Shown piece after piece: positions 1 through 8,481 of a stretch of DNA of 60,676 nt. The stretch covers positions 1 through 60,676 of the forward strand of contig JAKITE010000005.1 of the NCBI GenBank assembly GCA_021648225.1, written 5' to 3'. Positions within the stretch are counted from its first letter, which is position 1, and each line of letters starts with the position of its first letter. The stretch comes from Paracoccaceae bacterium (GTDB taxonomy: Bacteria > Pseudomonadota > Alphaproteobacteria > Rhodobacterales > Rhodobacteraceae). A model generated the notes under the pieces. The model saw nothing but the letters and a program-made list of their open reading frames with translations, was not told the origin of the DNA and searched no databases. The translations under genes and the position numbers were made by a program.

Positions 1-767
1 GCAAAGCCATGATGGGCACCGGCGAGGCATCGGGCGAAGATCGCGCCATTCAGGCCGCTGAAAAAGCCATTGCCAACCCGTTGCTGGATGAAATCTCGCT
101 TAAGGGTGCCAAAGGTGTATTGATCAATATTACAGGTTCTGAAGACATGACCTTGTTTGAACTTGACGAAGCCGCCAACCGTATTCGCGACGAAGTCGAC
201 CCCGAAGCAAATATCATTGTCGGCTCAACCCTTGACCCTGAAATGGATGGTATGATCCGGGTTTCTGTGGTTGCCACCGGCATTGATGCGGTTGAAGGCG
301 CGCAAACAGCCCCGACCCAGCGCCGTATACCTGAACCGGTTGCGGCCACTCCGGTGCCGGCATCTGAACCTGTCGAAGAAGTGGCGGCAGAGGTAACTGA
401 AATTGCTGCCAAAGCAGACAGTTTTATTGATCAGCACGTCGTGCAGGAAGAACTGCCAATTGCGCAGGAACCAACGCCTGAAAAAGAAGTTGCAGAGAAA
501 GAAACCACTTTGCGGTTACGTGCCGCAGTGGCTACGCAGCCCGAAGAGGTCAAGGTTCCCGAGCCGATTGAGGATGAAAAACATGGCCGTTTTGCCATCA
601 ATAGTTTGATTAACAGAATGACCGGTGGTCATCAAAAAGAAGAAAAACCAACGCAACGTGCCCAGCCTATGTTACATGCTGCACCGGCCGAAACAATGCC
701 TGACCCCTATCAAGAAGAACAGGAACGTGTTGATATCCCTGCGTTTTTAAGACGCCAGGCCAACTAG
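1..767 (+). CDS. ftsZ: Cell division protein FtsZ, C-terminal part (gene starts before the window)
   Basis: This is the C-terminal part of the tubulin-like GTPase that forms the cytokinetic ring; the frame is open to the window's left edge, so the N-terminal GTPase domain is missing. The first residues (KAMMGTGEASGEDRA) are the diagnostic FtsZ stretch after the GTPase domain, followed by the beta-sheet C-terminal domain (ANIIVGSTLDPEMDG, MIRVSVVATG). A long, low-complexity Ala/Pro/Glu linker follows, then the conserved C-terminal peptide DIPAFLRRQAN that binds FtsA and other partners. Downstream lie lpxC, bamD and recN on the same strand. The identification is secure. Confidence 0.97.
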   Translation, partial: KAMMGTGEASGEDRAIQAAEKAIANPLLDEISLKGAKGVLINITGSEDMTLFELDEAANRIRDEVDPEANIIVGSTLDPEMDGMIRVSVVATGIDAVEGAQTAPTQRRIPEPVAATPVPASEPVEEVAAEVTEIAAKADSFIDQHVVQEELPIAQEPTPEKEVAEKETTLRLRAAVATQPEEVKVPEPIEDEKHGRFAINSLINRMTGGHQKEEKPTQRAQPMLHAAPAETMPDPYQEEQERVDIPAFLRRQAN

Positions 768-785
768 GTTTTCTCCTACCTATTG

Positions 786-813
786 GGGCGCTTGCTGGTC
801 AGGCGCCCTTTTT
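786..813 (+). terminator. Intrinsic terminator after ftsZ
   Basis: A 6-bp GC stem (GGGCGC at 786-791 with GCGCCC at 803-808) and an 11-base loop are followed directly by five T residues. It lies 19 bases after the ftsZ stop codon and would end the division-cluster transcript before lpxC. Confidence 0.7.
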
Positions 814-933
814 CTGTTTAACCATATTGTAGCAATCCGTCACAAAGAGTGATTTTAATTTCATGCTTTGATGTTTAATGGTGTGCCAATCTGCACTATA
901 TGAAAACCGTTGATTGAATAATTGAGGTTTCCC

Positions 934-1851
934 GTGCAGCGCACTCTTAAGAATACAGTTAGTTTTGTTGGCATCGGGCTGCATTCAGGCCGGCCGGCCC
1001 GATTGCTGTTGCAACCGGCAACCCAAGGCTATGGCATTCAATTTCGCCGGACCGATATCAAAAATGTCGATAATTTTGTTGCCGCGACATGGGATCAGGT
1101 TTTCAGCACAAAGCTTTCTTCAAATATCCGCAATTCGGCCGGGGTTACGGTTTCGACCGTTGAACATATCATGGCGGCATTGGCTGGCTGTGGCATTACA
1201 AATGCGCTGATTGATATTGACGGCCCTGAAATCCCGATCATGGATGGCAGCAGCAAACCCTTTGTTGCAAAAATCCTGAAAACCGGTGTGGAATTTCAGG
1301 CAAACGGGTTTGTCTGGCAAATCCGCAAAACTGTAAACGTGCGGGATGGCGCGGCATTTGCTGAACTTTCACCGCTGGATCATTGCGAAATCGGCGTTTC
1401 AATCTCGTTTGAAAATACAATTATCGGAGATCAATCCGCAACGCTGGATATGCGTGGCCCGGCATTCATCGACGAATTGGCAGATTGCCGGACTTTTTGT
1501 TTGAATTCGGAAATTGAAACCATGAAAAACGCGGGGCTGGCGCTTGGCGGGTCTTATGACAATGCTTTGGTTATTGATGAAGGCCAATACCTAAACCCCG
1601 AAGGCCCGCGCCGGATTGACGAATGTGTTCGCCATAAAATTCTGGATGCGGTTGGTGATCTTGCCTTGGCGGGCGCGCCGATTCTTGGCCGGTATAAAGG
1701 CGTGCGATCGGGCCACCGCATGACGAATCTTTTGTTGCGTAAATTATTTGCAACCAAAGGTGCGGCGGTTAAAATCCCTGTTGATGAACAGATTACAAAG
1801 GTTTTGCCCAGCAGTGATGAGCGGGAATTCGACCTTATGCGCGCCGGATAG
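934..1851 (+). CDS. lpxC: UDP-3-O-acyl-N-acetylglucosamine deacetylase LpxC
   Basis: LpxC is the zinc deacetylase that catalyses the committed step of lipid A synthesis in the cytoplasm. The 305-residue length is normal. Zinc ligands and catalytic residues are visible: TVEHIMAAL (Glu77, His78), RHKILDAVGDL (His234, Asp238, Asp242) and GHRMTN (His261), matching E. coli Glu78, His79, His238, Asp242, Asp246 and His265. I chose the GTG at 934, not the in-frame TTG at 922. The protein then begins MQRTLKNTV like other LpxCs, and the TTGAGG at 922-927 serves as ribosome-binding site. It stands between ftsZ and bamD with its own upstream gap of about 120 bases after the terminator. Confidence 0.96.
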   Translation: MQRTLKNTVSFVGIGLHSGRPARLLLQPATQGYGIQFRRTDIKNVDNFVAATWDQVFSTKLSSNIRNSAGVTVSTVEHIMAALAGCGITNALIDIDGPEIPIMDGSSKPFVAKILKTGVEFQANGFVWQIRKTVNVRDGAAFAELSPLDHCEIGVSISFENTIIGDQSATLDMRGPAFIDELADCRTFCLNSEIETMKNAGLALGGSYDNALVIDEGQYLNPEGPRRIDECVRHKILDAVGDLALAGAPILGRYKGVRSGHRMTNLLLRKLFATKGAAVKIPVDEQITKVLPSSDEREFDLMRAG

Positions 1852-1864
1852 GCGTTTTATCGTA

Positions 1865-1891
1865 AAATACCGTTTTTCCTTGCCGGTATTT
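1865..1891 (+). other. Hairpin between lpxC and bamD
   Basis: A perfect 8-bp inverted repeat, AAATACCG at 1865-1872 and CGGTATTT at 1884-1891, lies just after the lpxC stop with an 11-base loop. No T-run follows on the plus strand, so it is not a standard intrinsic terminator. It may stabilise the lpxC 3' end or be chance. Confidence 0.3.
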
Positions 1892-1931
1892 GTGGTAGCA
1901 ACGCTTAAGAAATATCAAAGGGTTTGGGTAT

Positions 1932-2744
1932 ATGGTTCAGGTTCAAGTGTTGAAACGGGTGTTGGTCGTTTCTGTGTTGCTAACCATTGCAGCCTGCGGT
2001 CGCGGCGGCGGGCAGCTTTCGGTTGATGACAATACTTCGCCGCAACAAATCCTTGCCATGGCGCAGGCCGAGGTAGACCGCAAAGATTATAACGACGCTG
2101 CTGATTTATATTTGGAAATTGAACGGCTTTATCCCTATACGATCGAGGCCGAATTCGCGGTGATCGAGGCGGCCAAAGCCTATCGCGAAGCGGGCAACGC
2201 CATCCAGAGCCGCGCTGCCGCCAACCGGTATCTTGATTATTATCCGGTCAGCCAATACGCCGCTTTGGCGCAATATCTGGTTGCACTGTCCTATTATGAT
2301 AAAATCGTTGATATTCAGCGTGATCAGCAAAACACATTTCGTGCATTGCAAGAATTGCGGATTGTTATCGAACAATTTCCGAACAGCGAATATGCCGAGC
2401 TTGCCTTGCCAAAATTCACCACGGCCCTGAACCAGTTGGCGGGCAAAGAAATGGATATTGGCCGTTATTATCTGAAGCGCGGCCAGTTTTCAGCGGCTTT
2501 GGGCCGGTTTGATGCAGTGGTAAATGAATATGGCGATACCCCGCATTTGCCAGAGGCATACCACCGTCTGGTCGAGGCATATCTATCACTGGGGCTGGTT
2601 AACGAAGCCGCTCGAAACGCCGCAATTCTGGTAGAACGCTTCCCTGACTCATCGTGGAACGCCGCCAGTCAATCCCTGATGGCCACGGGCCAACAGGCAA
2701 ATTCCGGCGCTGGCTTGTTCGGGCTGGTTTTTGATCGAAACTAG
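1932..2744 (+). CDS. bamD: Outer membrane assembly lipoprotein BamD
   Basis: BamD is the essential lipoprotein of the BAM complex that inserts beta-barrel proteins into the outer membrane. The N-terminus is a lipoprotein signal: a basic start, a hydrophobic core (VLVVSVLLTI) and a lipobox ending at Cys22 (TIAAC). The mature part shows tetratricopeptide-like helices with the family's hallmark YNDAADLYLEIERLYPYT and later EQFPNSEYAELA. The length, 270 residues, is typical. An AAAGGG lies about nine bases before the ATG. It follows lpxC and directly precedes recN, the usual order in Rhodobacterales. Older annotations call this gene comL or yfiO. Confidence 0.94.
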   Translation: MVQVQVLKRVLVVSVLLTIAACGRGGGQLSVDDNTSPQQILAMAQAEVDRKDYNDAADLYLEIERLYPYTIEAEFAVIEAAKAYREAGNAIQSRAAANRYLDYYPVSQYAALAQYLVALSYYDKIVDIQRDQQNTFRALQELRIVIEQFPNSEYAELALPKFTTALNQLAGKEMDIGRYYLKRGQFSAALGRFDAVVNEYGDTPHLPEAYHRLVEAYLSLGLVNEAARNAAILVERFPDSSWNAASQSLMATGQQANSGAGLFGLVFDRN

Positions 2745-2755
2745 CGCGGGGTATT

Positions 2756-4405
2756 ATGCTCCAGCATCTTTCCATTCGCAATATCCTGCTGATTGAACAG
2801 GTCGATCTGGATTTTGGTCCGGGGCTGAATGTTCTGACGGGCGAAACCGGTGCAGGGAAATCCATCTTGCTGGATTCACTGGGGTTTGTGCTGGGCTGGC
2901 GCGGGCGGGCCGGGCTGGTGCGCAGCGGCGCCAAATTTGGCGAGGTGATTGCGCAGTTTGACTTATCGAATGATCATCCGGCAATTGCGGTTCTGGAAAA
3001 TGCCGGTCTGGGGTTCGAGGGTGATTTAATATTGCGGCGGGTTAACAACCCCGATGGCCGCAAGCGCGCCTTTTTAAATGACCGCCCGGTTTCTTCCGAC
3101 GTGTTACGGGAACTGTCCCAGACGTTGGTGGAAATTCACGGACAGCATGATGATCGCGGATTGCTGGACCCAAAAGGTCATAAAAACCTGCTGGATATAT
3201 TTGCCGAAAACCAGTTGACGTTGGAAAAAACCAGAAAAACCTGCAACACCCTGCGCCAAGCCCAAAACGCGCTTGCAACCGCGCAAAAGCAACTGGAACT
3301 GGCCGAGGCGGACAAGGAATTTATGATCCACGCGCTGGCTGAACTGGAAACACTGGCACCGAAAATTGGCGAAGACAGCGCCTTGGATGTTGAACGCCGC
3401 CGCATGCAATCCGCCGAGCGTATTCGCGCTGACATAGAAAAAGGCAACCAGTTATTGGGTTCTGCCGAAACCATGTTGCTGGACAGCCAGCGCTGGCTGG
3501 AAGATGTTTCCGGTGCCGCCGAGGGTGGATTGGATGCCGGCATTGATGCATTATCCCGTGCCATGATCGAAATTACCGAGGCCCAGCACGGGGTTAACGC
3601 GGTTTTACAGGGGCTGGAATTCAGCCCATATGATCTTGAACAGGTTGAAGAACGGCTGTTTGCCATTCGAGCAATGGCGCGAAAATACGAGGTTCAGCCC
3701 GACGAACTTCCGGGTCTTTTGATAGATTTTAACGAAAAACTGCGGCGGATTGATCTGGATAGCGCACATCTTTTGCAGTTGCAAAAAGCACTTGAAATTG
3801 CCCGCGATGCTTATCGAATTGCTGCCGGTAAACTGTCGGAGCGTCGCCAGAAAGCGGCAAAAAAGCTTGATCGCGCCATGCAAAAAGAACTTGCGCCGTT
3901 GAAAATGGAACGGGCACAGTTTATGACCAATGTTGTCAAAGACGATACCGCAAAGCCAAGCCCCGAAGGCGATGACAACGTGTTTTTCACGGTGGCAACC
4001 AACCCCGGCGCACCTGCGGGGCCGATTGATAAAATTGCCTCTGGCGGGGAATTATCGCGGTTTTTGCTGGCATTAAAAGTTTGTTTAACCACGCGATCCG
4101 ATGGGTTGACCCTGATTTTTGATGAAATTGATCGCGGGGTTGGCGGGGCCACTGCCGATGCGGTCGGGCGGCGGTTGGCGGCGGTGGCAAAAGACACCCA
4201 AACCCTTGTGGTTACCCATTCGCCGCAAGTGGCAGCAATAGGTGCCACCCATTTTGTGGTTTCCAAATCGGTTCAGGCGGGGCAAACCACAACCAAGGTT
4301 ACCGCACTGGATGCGGGGCAGCGCCGCGATGAAATTGCGCGGATGCTGGCAGGAGATACGGTAACCGATGCGGCGCGTGCGGCTGCGGACGCGCTATTGG
4401 CTTAA
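2756..4405 (+). CDS. recN: DNA repair ATPase RecN
   Basis: RecN is an SMC-like ATPase that acts early in recombinational repair of double-strand breaks. Head-domain motifs are clear: Walker A GETGAGKS at residues 29-36, the Q-loop region EIHGQHDDRGLLD, the ABC signature ASGGELSRFLLALK and Walker B TLIFDEIDRGVGG near the C-terminus. Between them is a long helical, Ala/Leu/Glu-rich stretch that forms the coiled coil. The length of 549 residues is normal. It starts 12 bases after the bamD stop and probably shares its transcript. Its stop codon overlaps the stop of the convergent flavoprotein gene (4402-4405). Confidence 0.97.
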   Translation: MLQHLSIRNILLIEQVDLDFGPGLNVLTGETGAGKSILLDSLGFVLGWRGRAGLVRSGAKFGEVIAQFDLSNDHPAIAVLENAGLGFEGDLILRRVNNPDGRKRAFLNDRPVSSDVLRELSQTLVEIHGQHDDRGLLDPKGHKNLLDIFAENQLTLEKTRKTCNTLRQAQNALATAQKQLELAEADKEFMIHALAELETLAPKIGEDSALDVERRRMQSAERIRADIEKGNQLLGSAETMLLDSQRWLEDVSGAAEGGLDAGIDALSRAMIEITEAQHGVNAVLQGLEFSPYDLEQVEERLFAIRAMARKYEVQPDELPGLLIDFNEKLRRIDLDSAHLLQLQKALEIARDAYRIAAGKLSERRQKAAKKLDRAMQKELAPLKMERAQFMTNVVKDDTAKPSPEGDDNVFFTVATNPGAPAGPIDKIASGGELSRFLLALKVCLTTRSDGLTLIFDEIDRGVGGATADAVGRRLAAVAKDTQTLVVTHSPQVAAIGATHFVVSKSVQAGQTTTKVTALDAGQRRDEIARMLAGDTVTDAARAAADALLA

Positions 4406-5775
4406 TTCATCGGGATCAGCTTGCCCGGATTCATAATGTTTTGCGGGTCCAGCGTTCTTTTTATATCCGCCATCACCGACAAGGCATCCCCGTGCTCGGC
4501 CGCCATATATTTCATTTTGCCAACCCCGATACCGTGTTCGCCCGAAACTGTGCCGTTGAATTTCAGGGCGCGCATGGCAAGGTTTTGGGTAAATATCTTG
4601 GCGTTTTCCAACTCGGCTTTGTCGCTAGGATCAATGCAAATGCCGCAATGGAAATTGCCATCCCCGACATGGCCGACCACGGTAAAGGTCAGGCCCAGCC
4701 GGTCGCCCTCGGCTTTGGTTTCAAGAATAACCTCGGCAAGGTGGGAAATAGGCACGCAAATATCGGTATTTTGCACCACTGATCCGGGGCGCACGGATTT
4801 TTGGGCATAATAGGCATTGTGGCGCATATCCCATAATTTCGCGCGCTCCTCTGCGTTGGATGACCATTTGAACGCATCGCCGCCCATGTCTTTTACGATC
4901 TCGCCAAACTGGCTGGCTTGTTCTGCAACCGCAGAATCAGACCCGTGGAATTCGACAAAAAGATGCGGTTTTTCCGGCAGGTCAGAGCCATTATAGGCAT
5001 TAAACCCGCGCACCATGATTTCGTCGATAAATTCGATCCTTGCCATTGGAATGCCCATCTGGATGGTGGCAATTACCGTATCAACAGCAGATGAAACATC
5101 AGGGAAAGAACATGTTGCAGCTGAAATTGCTTCGGGTTGACCGTGTAATTTCAGAGTGATTTCGGTAATAATGCCCAAGGTGCCCTCGGACCCGACAAAC
5201 AGTTTTGTCAGGTCATATCCGGTGGAAGATTTACGCGCCCGAGAACCGGTGCGAATAACCTTGCCATCCGCCATCACCACCTCCAGCGCCATGACATTTT
5301 CTTTCATGGTGCCATAACGCACCGCAGTGGTGCCCGATGCGCGGGTGGCCGCCATGCCGCCAATGGATGCATCCGCCCCCGGGTCCACCGGAAAAAACAA
5401 TCCTGTTGCGCGCAATTCGGCATTGAGCTGTTTGCGCGTCACCCCCGGTTGCACCACCGCATCCAGGTCTTGCGGGTGAATGGCCAGCACTGTGTTCATT
5501 TTTTGCATATTAATCGAAATACCGCCACGAAACGCCAGTTGATGGCCCTCCAGCGAGGTGCCGGTGCCATAAGCAATTACCGGGCAAGAGTGCGCGGCGC
5601 AGATCTGGACAATCTCCGAAACCTCTTTGGTATTAAGCGGATAGACAACCGCATCAGGCGGGGTGACGGGGAAATAGGCCTCATTCTGGCCGTGTTGGTC
5701 AAGAATGGCCCGTGTGGTTACCAAACGGCCTTGCAACAGGTTGCGTAATTGGTTGATCGCTGTTTCAATGGCCAT
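4402..5775 (-). CDS. FAD-linked oxidase, D-lactate dehydrogenase/GlcD type
   Basis: This flavoprotein is of the FAD-binding type 4 plus FAD-linked oxidase C-terminal family, which includes cytochrome-linked D-lactate dehydrogenase and glycolate oxidase subunit GlcD. Visible landmarks are the FAD-binding segment YGTGTSLEGH (about residues 69-78), PGADASIGGMAATRASGT, GSEGTLGIITEITLKLHG, and in the C-terminal half VVGHVGDGNFH and VSGEHGIGVGKM, which carry metal and substrate-binding histidines. The length of 457 residues fits a soluble D-lactate dehydrogenase better than the iron-sulfur fused forms. No glcE or glcF lies nearby, so D-lactate is favoured; the substrate is inferred only. Confidence 0.88.
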   Translation of the reverse strand: MAIETAINQLRNLLQGRLVTTRAILDQHGQNEAYFPVTPPDAVVYPLNTKEVSEIVQICAAHSCPVIAYGTGTSLEGHQLAFRGGISINMQKMNTVLAIHPQDLDAVVQPGVTRKQLNAELRATGLFFPVDPGADASIGGMAATRASGTTAVRYGTMKENVMALEVVMADGKVIRTGSRARKSSTGYDLTKLFVGSEGTLGIITEITLKLHGQPEAISAATCSFPDVSSAVDTVIATIQMGIPMARIEFIDEIMVRGFNAYNGSDLPEKPHLFVEFHGSDSAVAEQASQFGEIVKDMGGDAFKWSSNAEERAKLWDMRHNAYYAQKSVRPGSVVQNTDICVPISHLAEVILETKAEGDRLGLTFTVVGHVGDGNFHCGICIDPSDKAELENAKIFTQNLAMRALKFNGTVSGEHGIGVGKMKYMAAEHGDALSVMADIKRTLDPQNIMNPGKLIPMN

Positions 5776-5834
5776 AAAACCCCCTGATTTCGGGGAATTT
5801 GTAGGCCGGTAAAGACGGAAATGGAAGTTAAAAA

Positions 5835-6335
5835 ATGACGAATAATCAAACCCGTTATGATAGCCCGATCAAAACCAAGCCCAGAACCGTTCCCAAGGAA
5901 TGGATAGATTATAACGGCCATATGAATGTTTCCTATTATTCACTGGCGTTTGATCAGGCCATTGACGAGGTTTTTGAAACCGTATTGGGCATTGGCATCA
6001 GTCATACCAAAAAGGTTAATCAAGGACCGTATGTTTTGCAAAACAACCTGCATTATCTGGATGAATTTCTGGAGGGCGCGGAATTTAACGTAAATTTTCA
6101 GTTGATTGATTATGACAGCAAAAGGCTGCATGTGTTTTTGGAGATGATCAATGTGAATGGAAAAACCTGTGCAACCAGCGAACAACTATTGATGAATGTA
6201 GACTTGACCAAGCGCCGCTCCGCGCCGTATCCCGAATGGGTCACCCAGCGGTTGGCAGGGGTGTTGGCAGCACATGGGACATTGCCAAAACCCGACCAGC
6301 TGGGCGCGCATCTTGGAATTCGACGAAAAAGGTAA
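5835..6335 (+). CDS. Hot-dog fold acyl-CoA thioesterase family protein
   Basis: A 166-residue protein of the 4-hydroxybenzoyl-CoA thioesterase-like superfamily. The N-terminal WIDYNGHMNVSYYS (residues 23-36) is the hot-dog family's catalytic and substrate-binding motif, with Asp25, Asn27 and His29 well placed. It resembles the group that includes the thioesterase partner or domain of carnitine 3-dehydrogenase (betainyl-CoA thioesterase), but no carnitine genes are present in the window, so the substrate is unknown. It is divergent from the flavoprotein gene, and four bases separate it from the ClC gene downstream, suggesting co-transcription with that gene. Confidence 0.8.
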   Translation: MTNNQTRYDSPIKTKPRTVPKEWIDYNGHMNVSYYSLAFDQAIDEVFETVLGIGISHTKKVNQGPYVLQNNLHYLDEFLEGAEFNVNFQLIDYDSKRLHVFLEMINVNGKTCATSEQLLMNVDLTKRRSAPYPEWVTQRLAGVLAAHGTLPKPDQLGAHLGIRRKR

Positions 6336-6338
6336 CCG

Positions 6339-8012
6339 GTGTCAGAGCTAAGCGGATTTTTCAAACAGTTACTCTTGGCGCTTCGCCTGGAGCTTCGGCT
6401 TGGCTGGCAGGCAATGCGCCACAAAGGCCCCAGCCAGCTGCAATTCTGGTTAATTGCACTGATCATCGGCATTGCAGCAGGGTTTATTGCCGTCGGTTTT
6501 CGGGTCTCGATCGATTTTTTGCAGGAAAATATTTATGGGGCCAGCGACAAAGCCCTGCATTCACGACTAGCGGAATTGCCTTGGTTATGGGTATTAAGCG
6601 TGCCAATTCTGGGCGGATTGGCGGTTGGCATTCTGTTGCAGATTTTCACCAAAGACGGGCGGCTGGAATCTTTGGCCAATGTGATCGAGGGCGCAGCCCT
6701 GCGCGAGGGCAGGGTAAGTAAACGCAAAGGCATGTTGGCCACGGGCATTGCCTTGATCACCCTGTCAACCGGCGGATCAACCGGCCGAGAAGGCCCGGTG
6801 GTGCATTTTGGTGCGGTGGTATCCAGCTGGGTTTCCAACCTGATCAGGGCCGATGGTATTACCGCACGGGATTTGATGGGCTGCGCCGCGGCAGCGGCGG
6901 TTTCGGCATCATTTAACGCGCCGATTGCCGGGACAATATTTGCGCTAGAGGTGGTTTTGCGGCATTTTGCGGTGCATGCATTTGCGCCGATTGTCATTGC
7001 CTCGGTGGCGGGAACTGTGGTCAGCCGGTGGCAAATGGGCAATGTGACTGAATTTGTGCTGCCAGTGACGAACCTGTCTTTTTATCAGGAATTACCGGCG
7101 TTTTTGATGTTGGGGCTTTTATGCGGGATTGTGGCTTATGTGTTAATCAAATCTATTTTTGTGGCCGAAGATCTGGGCGATATGCTGCAAAAAACCACAG
7201 GCATGCCGATCTGGCTGCGCCCCGCGCTTGCCGGTGCGTTATTGGGGCTGATCGCGATCTGGTTTCCGCATATTATCGGGGTTGGCTATGAAACCACATC
7301 AAGGGCGCTAACCGGTCAAATCGGGTTTTGGTTAACCGTTAGCTATGTGGTGGTTAAGGTTGCTGCGGTGGCGATTACTTTTGCGGGCCGAATGGGGGGC
7401 GGTATATTTTCGCCCTCGCTGATGATTGGCGCCTTAACGGGGCTTTCATTCGGCTATGTGGCCACCGCGATTGCGCCCGGGGTTTCAGGGGTGGAGACGC
7501 TTTATGCTTTGGCAGGTATGGGCGCGGTGGCAGCGGCCGTATTGGGTGCGCCGATTTCAACCACGTTAATTGTGTTTGAACTGACCGGGGACTGGCAAGC
7601 AGGCATTGCGGTGATGGTCTCGGTATCGCTTGCATCCGCGCTGACCAGCCGTCTGGTGGACCGGTCTTTCTTTCTAACGGTGTTGGAGCGGCGCGGCGTG
7701 CATCTGGCTGACGGGCCGCAATCCTATTTGTTGGCGACTATTTCAACGGGGCGGCTAATGCGGCTGGTGGGGGCCGAAAACGGCCCGCCGGATTTACGCT
7801 GTCAGGATCTGATCGCGCAAGGGTTTTATCTGAAATCCGATGCCAGTCTGGAACAGGCAATGCCGATGTTTGATCAAAGCAATTGCGAGCTGATCCCGAT
7901 TGTGGAGATCAGCGATGATGGCCCCCAGTTATTGGGCGCGCTTTACCATATTGATGCCTTAAAAGCCTATAACCGCGCCTTGGCCGAATGCGCCCGCGAG
8001 GAACATTCCTGA
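6339..8012 (+). CDS. ClC-family chloride channel/transporter with C-terminal CBS-like region
   Basis: An inner-membrane anion channel or H+/Cl- exchanger of the ClC family, 557 residues with many hydrophobic helices. The GREGP motif (149-153, with the gating glutamate Glu151) and GIFSP (355-359) are present. The first selectivity motif, GSGIP in classic ClCs, is not recognisable; the corresponding stretch reads ESLANVIEGAAL (110-121). The last 100 residues look like a cytoplasmic CBS-like domain (GFYLKSDASLEQAMPMF and following). The start is GTG at 6339, four bases after the thioesterase stop, with AAAAAGG upstream as ribosome-binding site. Confidence 0.92.
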   Translation: MSELSGFFKQLLLALRLELRLGWQAMRHKGPSQLQFWLIALIIGIAAGFIAVGFRVSIDFLQENIYGASDKALHSRLAELPWLWVLSVPILGGLAVGILLQIFTKDGRLESLANVIEGAALREGRVSKRKGMLATGIALITLSTGGSTGREGPVVHFGAVVSSWVSNLIRADGITARDLMGCAAAAAVSASFNAPIAGTIFALEVVLRHFAVHAFAPIVIASVAGTVVSRWQMGNVTEFVLPVTNLSFYQELPAFLMLGLLCGIVAYVLIKSIFVAEDLGDMLQKTTGMPIWLRPALAGALLGLIAIWFPHIIGVGYETTSRALTGQIGFWLTVSYVVVKVAAVAITFAGRMGGGIFSPSLMIGALTGLSFGYVATAIAPGVSGVETLYALAGMGAVAAAVLGAPISTTLIVFELTGDWQAGIAVMVSVSLASALTSRLVDRSFFLTVLERRGVHLADGPQSYLLATISTGRLMRLVGAENGPPDLRCQDLIAQGFYLKSDASLEQAMPMFDQSNCELIPIVEISDDGPQLLGALYHIDALKAYNRALAECAREEHS

Positions 8013-8084
8013 AGAAGGCGGCGCGTTTGATGCTGTGCTGGTTGCAAAACCTGTCTCGCGCCGCGCTGAAACGTGGTGCTTGTA

Positions 8085-8429
8085 TCAGACCATCTCAACG
8101 GTGGTTTTATTTATGTCAAAAGCCAGCATATTTTTGATGCGCCCAACATTTGGTATCGGGTCTTCATAAGACCATGCAGCATTGGCAAGGGTGGAGTTTT
8201 TGCCGACAATTGAAAAATAACTGGCAACGCCTTTATAGGGGCAGGTGGTTTGGAGGGGGCTGGTATCAACAAAATCCATGGCGATATCATCGCGTGGAAA
8301 ATAAATTACTGGCGGATAGTCGCCCTCAACCAATTCAAGCGCCTTGGAGGATTCCGCCAAAACCGCGCCGCCAGCCCTGACAACCCATGTGCCTTTTGCA
8401 GGGGTTATGGTTATTTTTGGTCCGGTCAT
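8085..8429 (-). CDS. DUF427 domain protein
   Basis: A small protein of the DUF427 family, whose biochemical role is not established. Family features seen are GTWVVRAGGAVLAES, the YPPVIYFPRDDI segment, TTCPYKGVASYFS and the AWSYEDPIP motif near the end. I start it at the ATG at 8429, giving 114 residues, because a GAGGAA ribosome-binding site lies eight bases upstream. A longer frame to 8459 would add ten residues with no support. It stands alone, followed downstream by the convergent ClC gene. Confidence 0.88.
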   Translation of the reverse strand: MTGPKITITPAKGTWVVRAGGAVLAESSKALELVEGDYPPVIYFPRDDIAMDFVDTSPLQTTCPYKGVASYFSIVGKNSTLANAAWSYEDPIPNVGRIKNMLAFDINKTTVEMV

Positions 8430-8481
8430 GATGGGTTCCTCGTCTGAATGGAATGGCAAGTTTATCTGCTGGCCCTAATGT

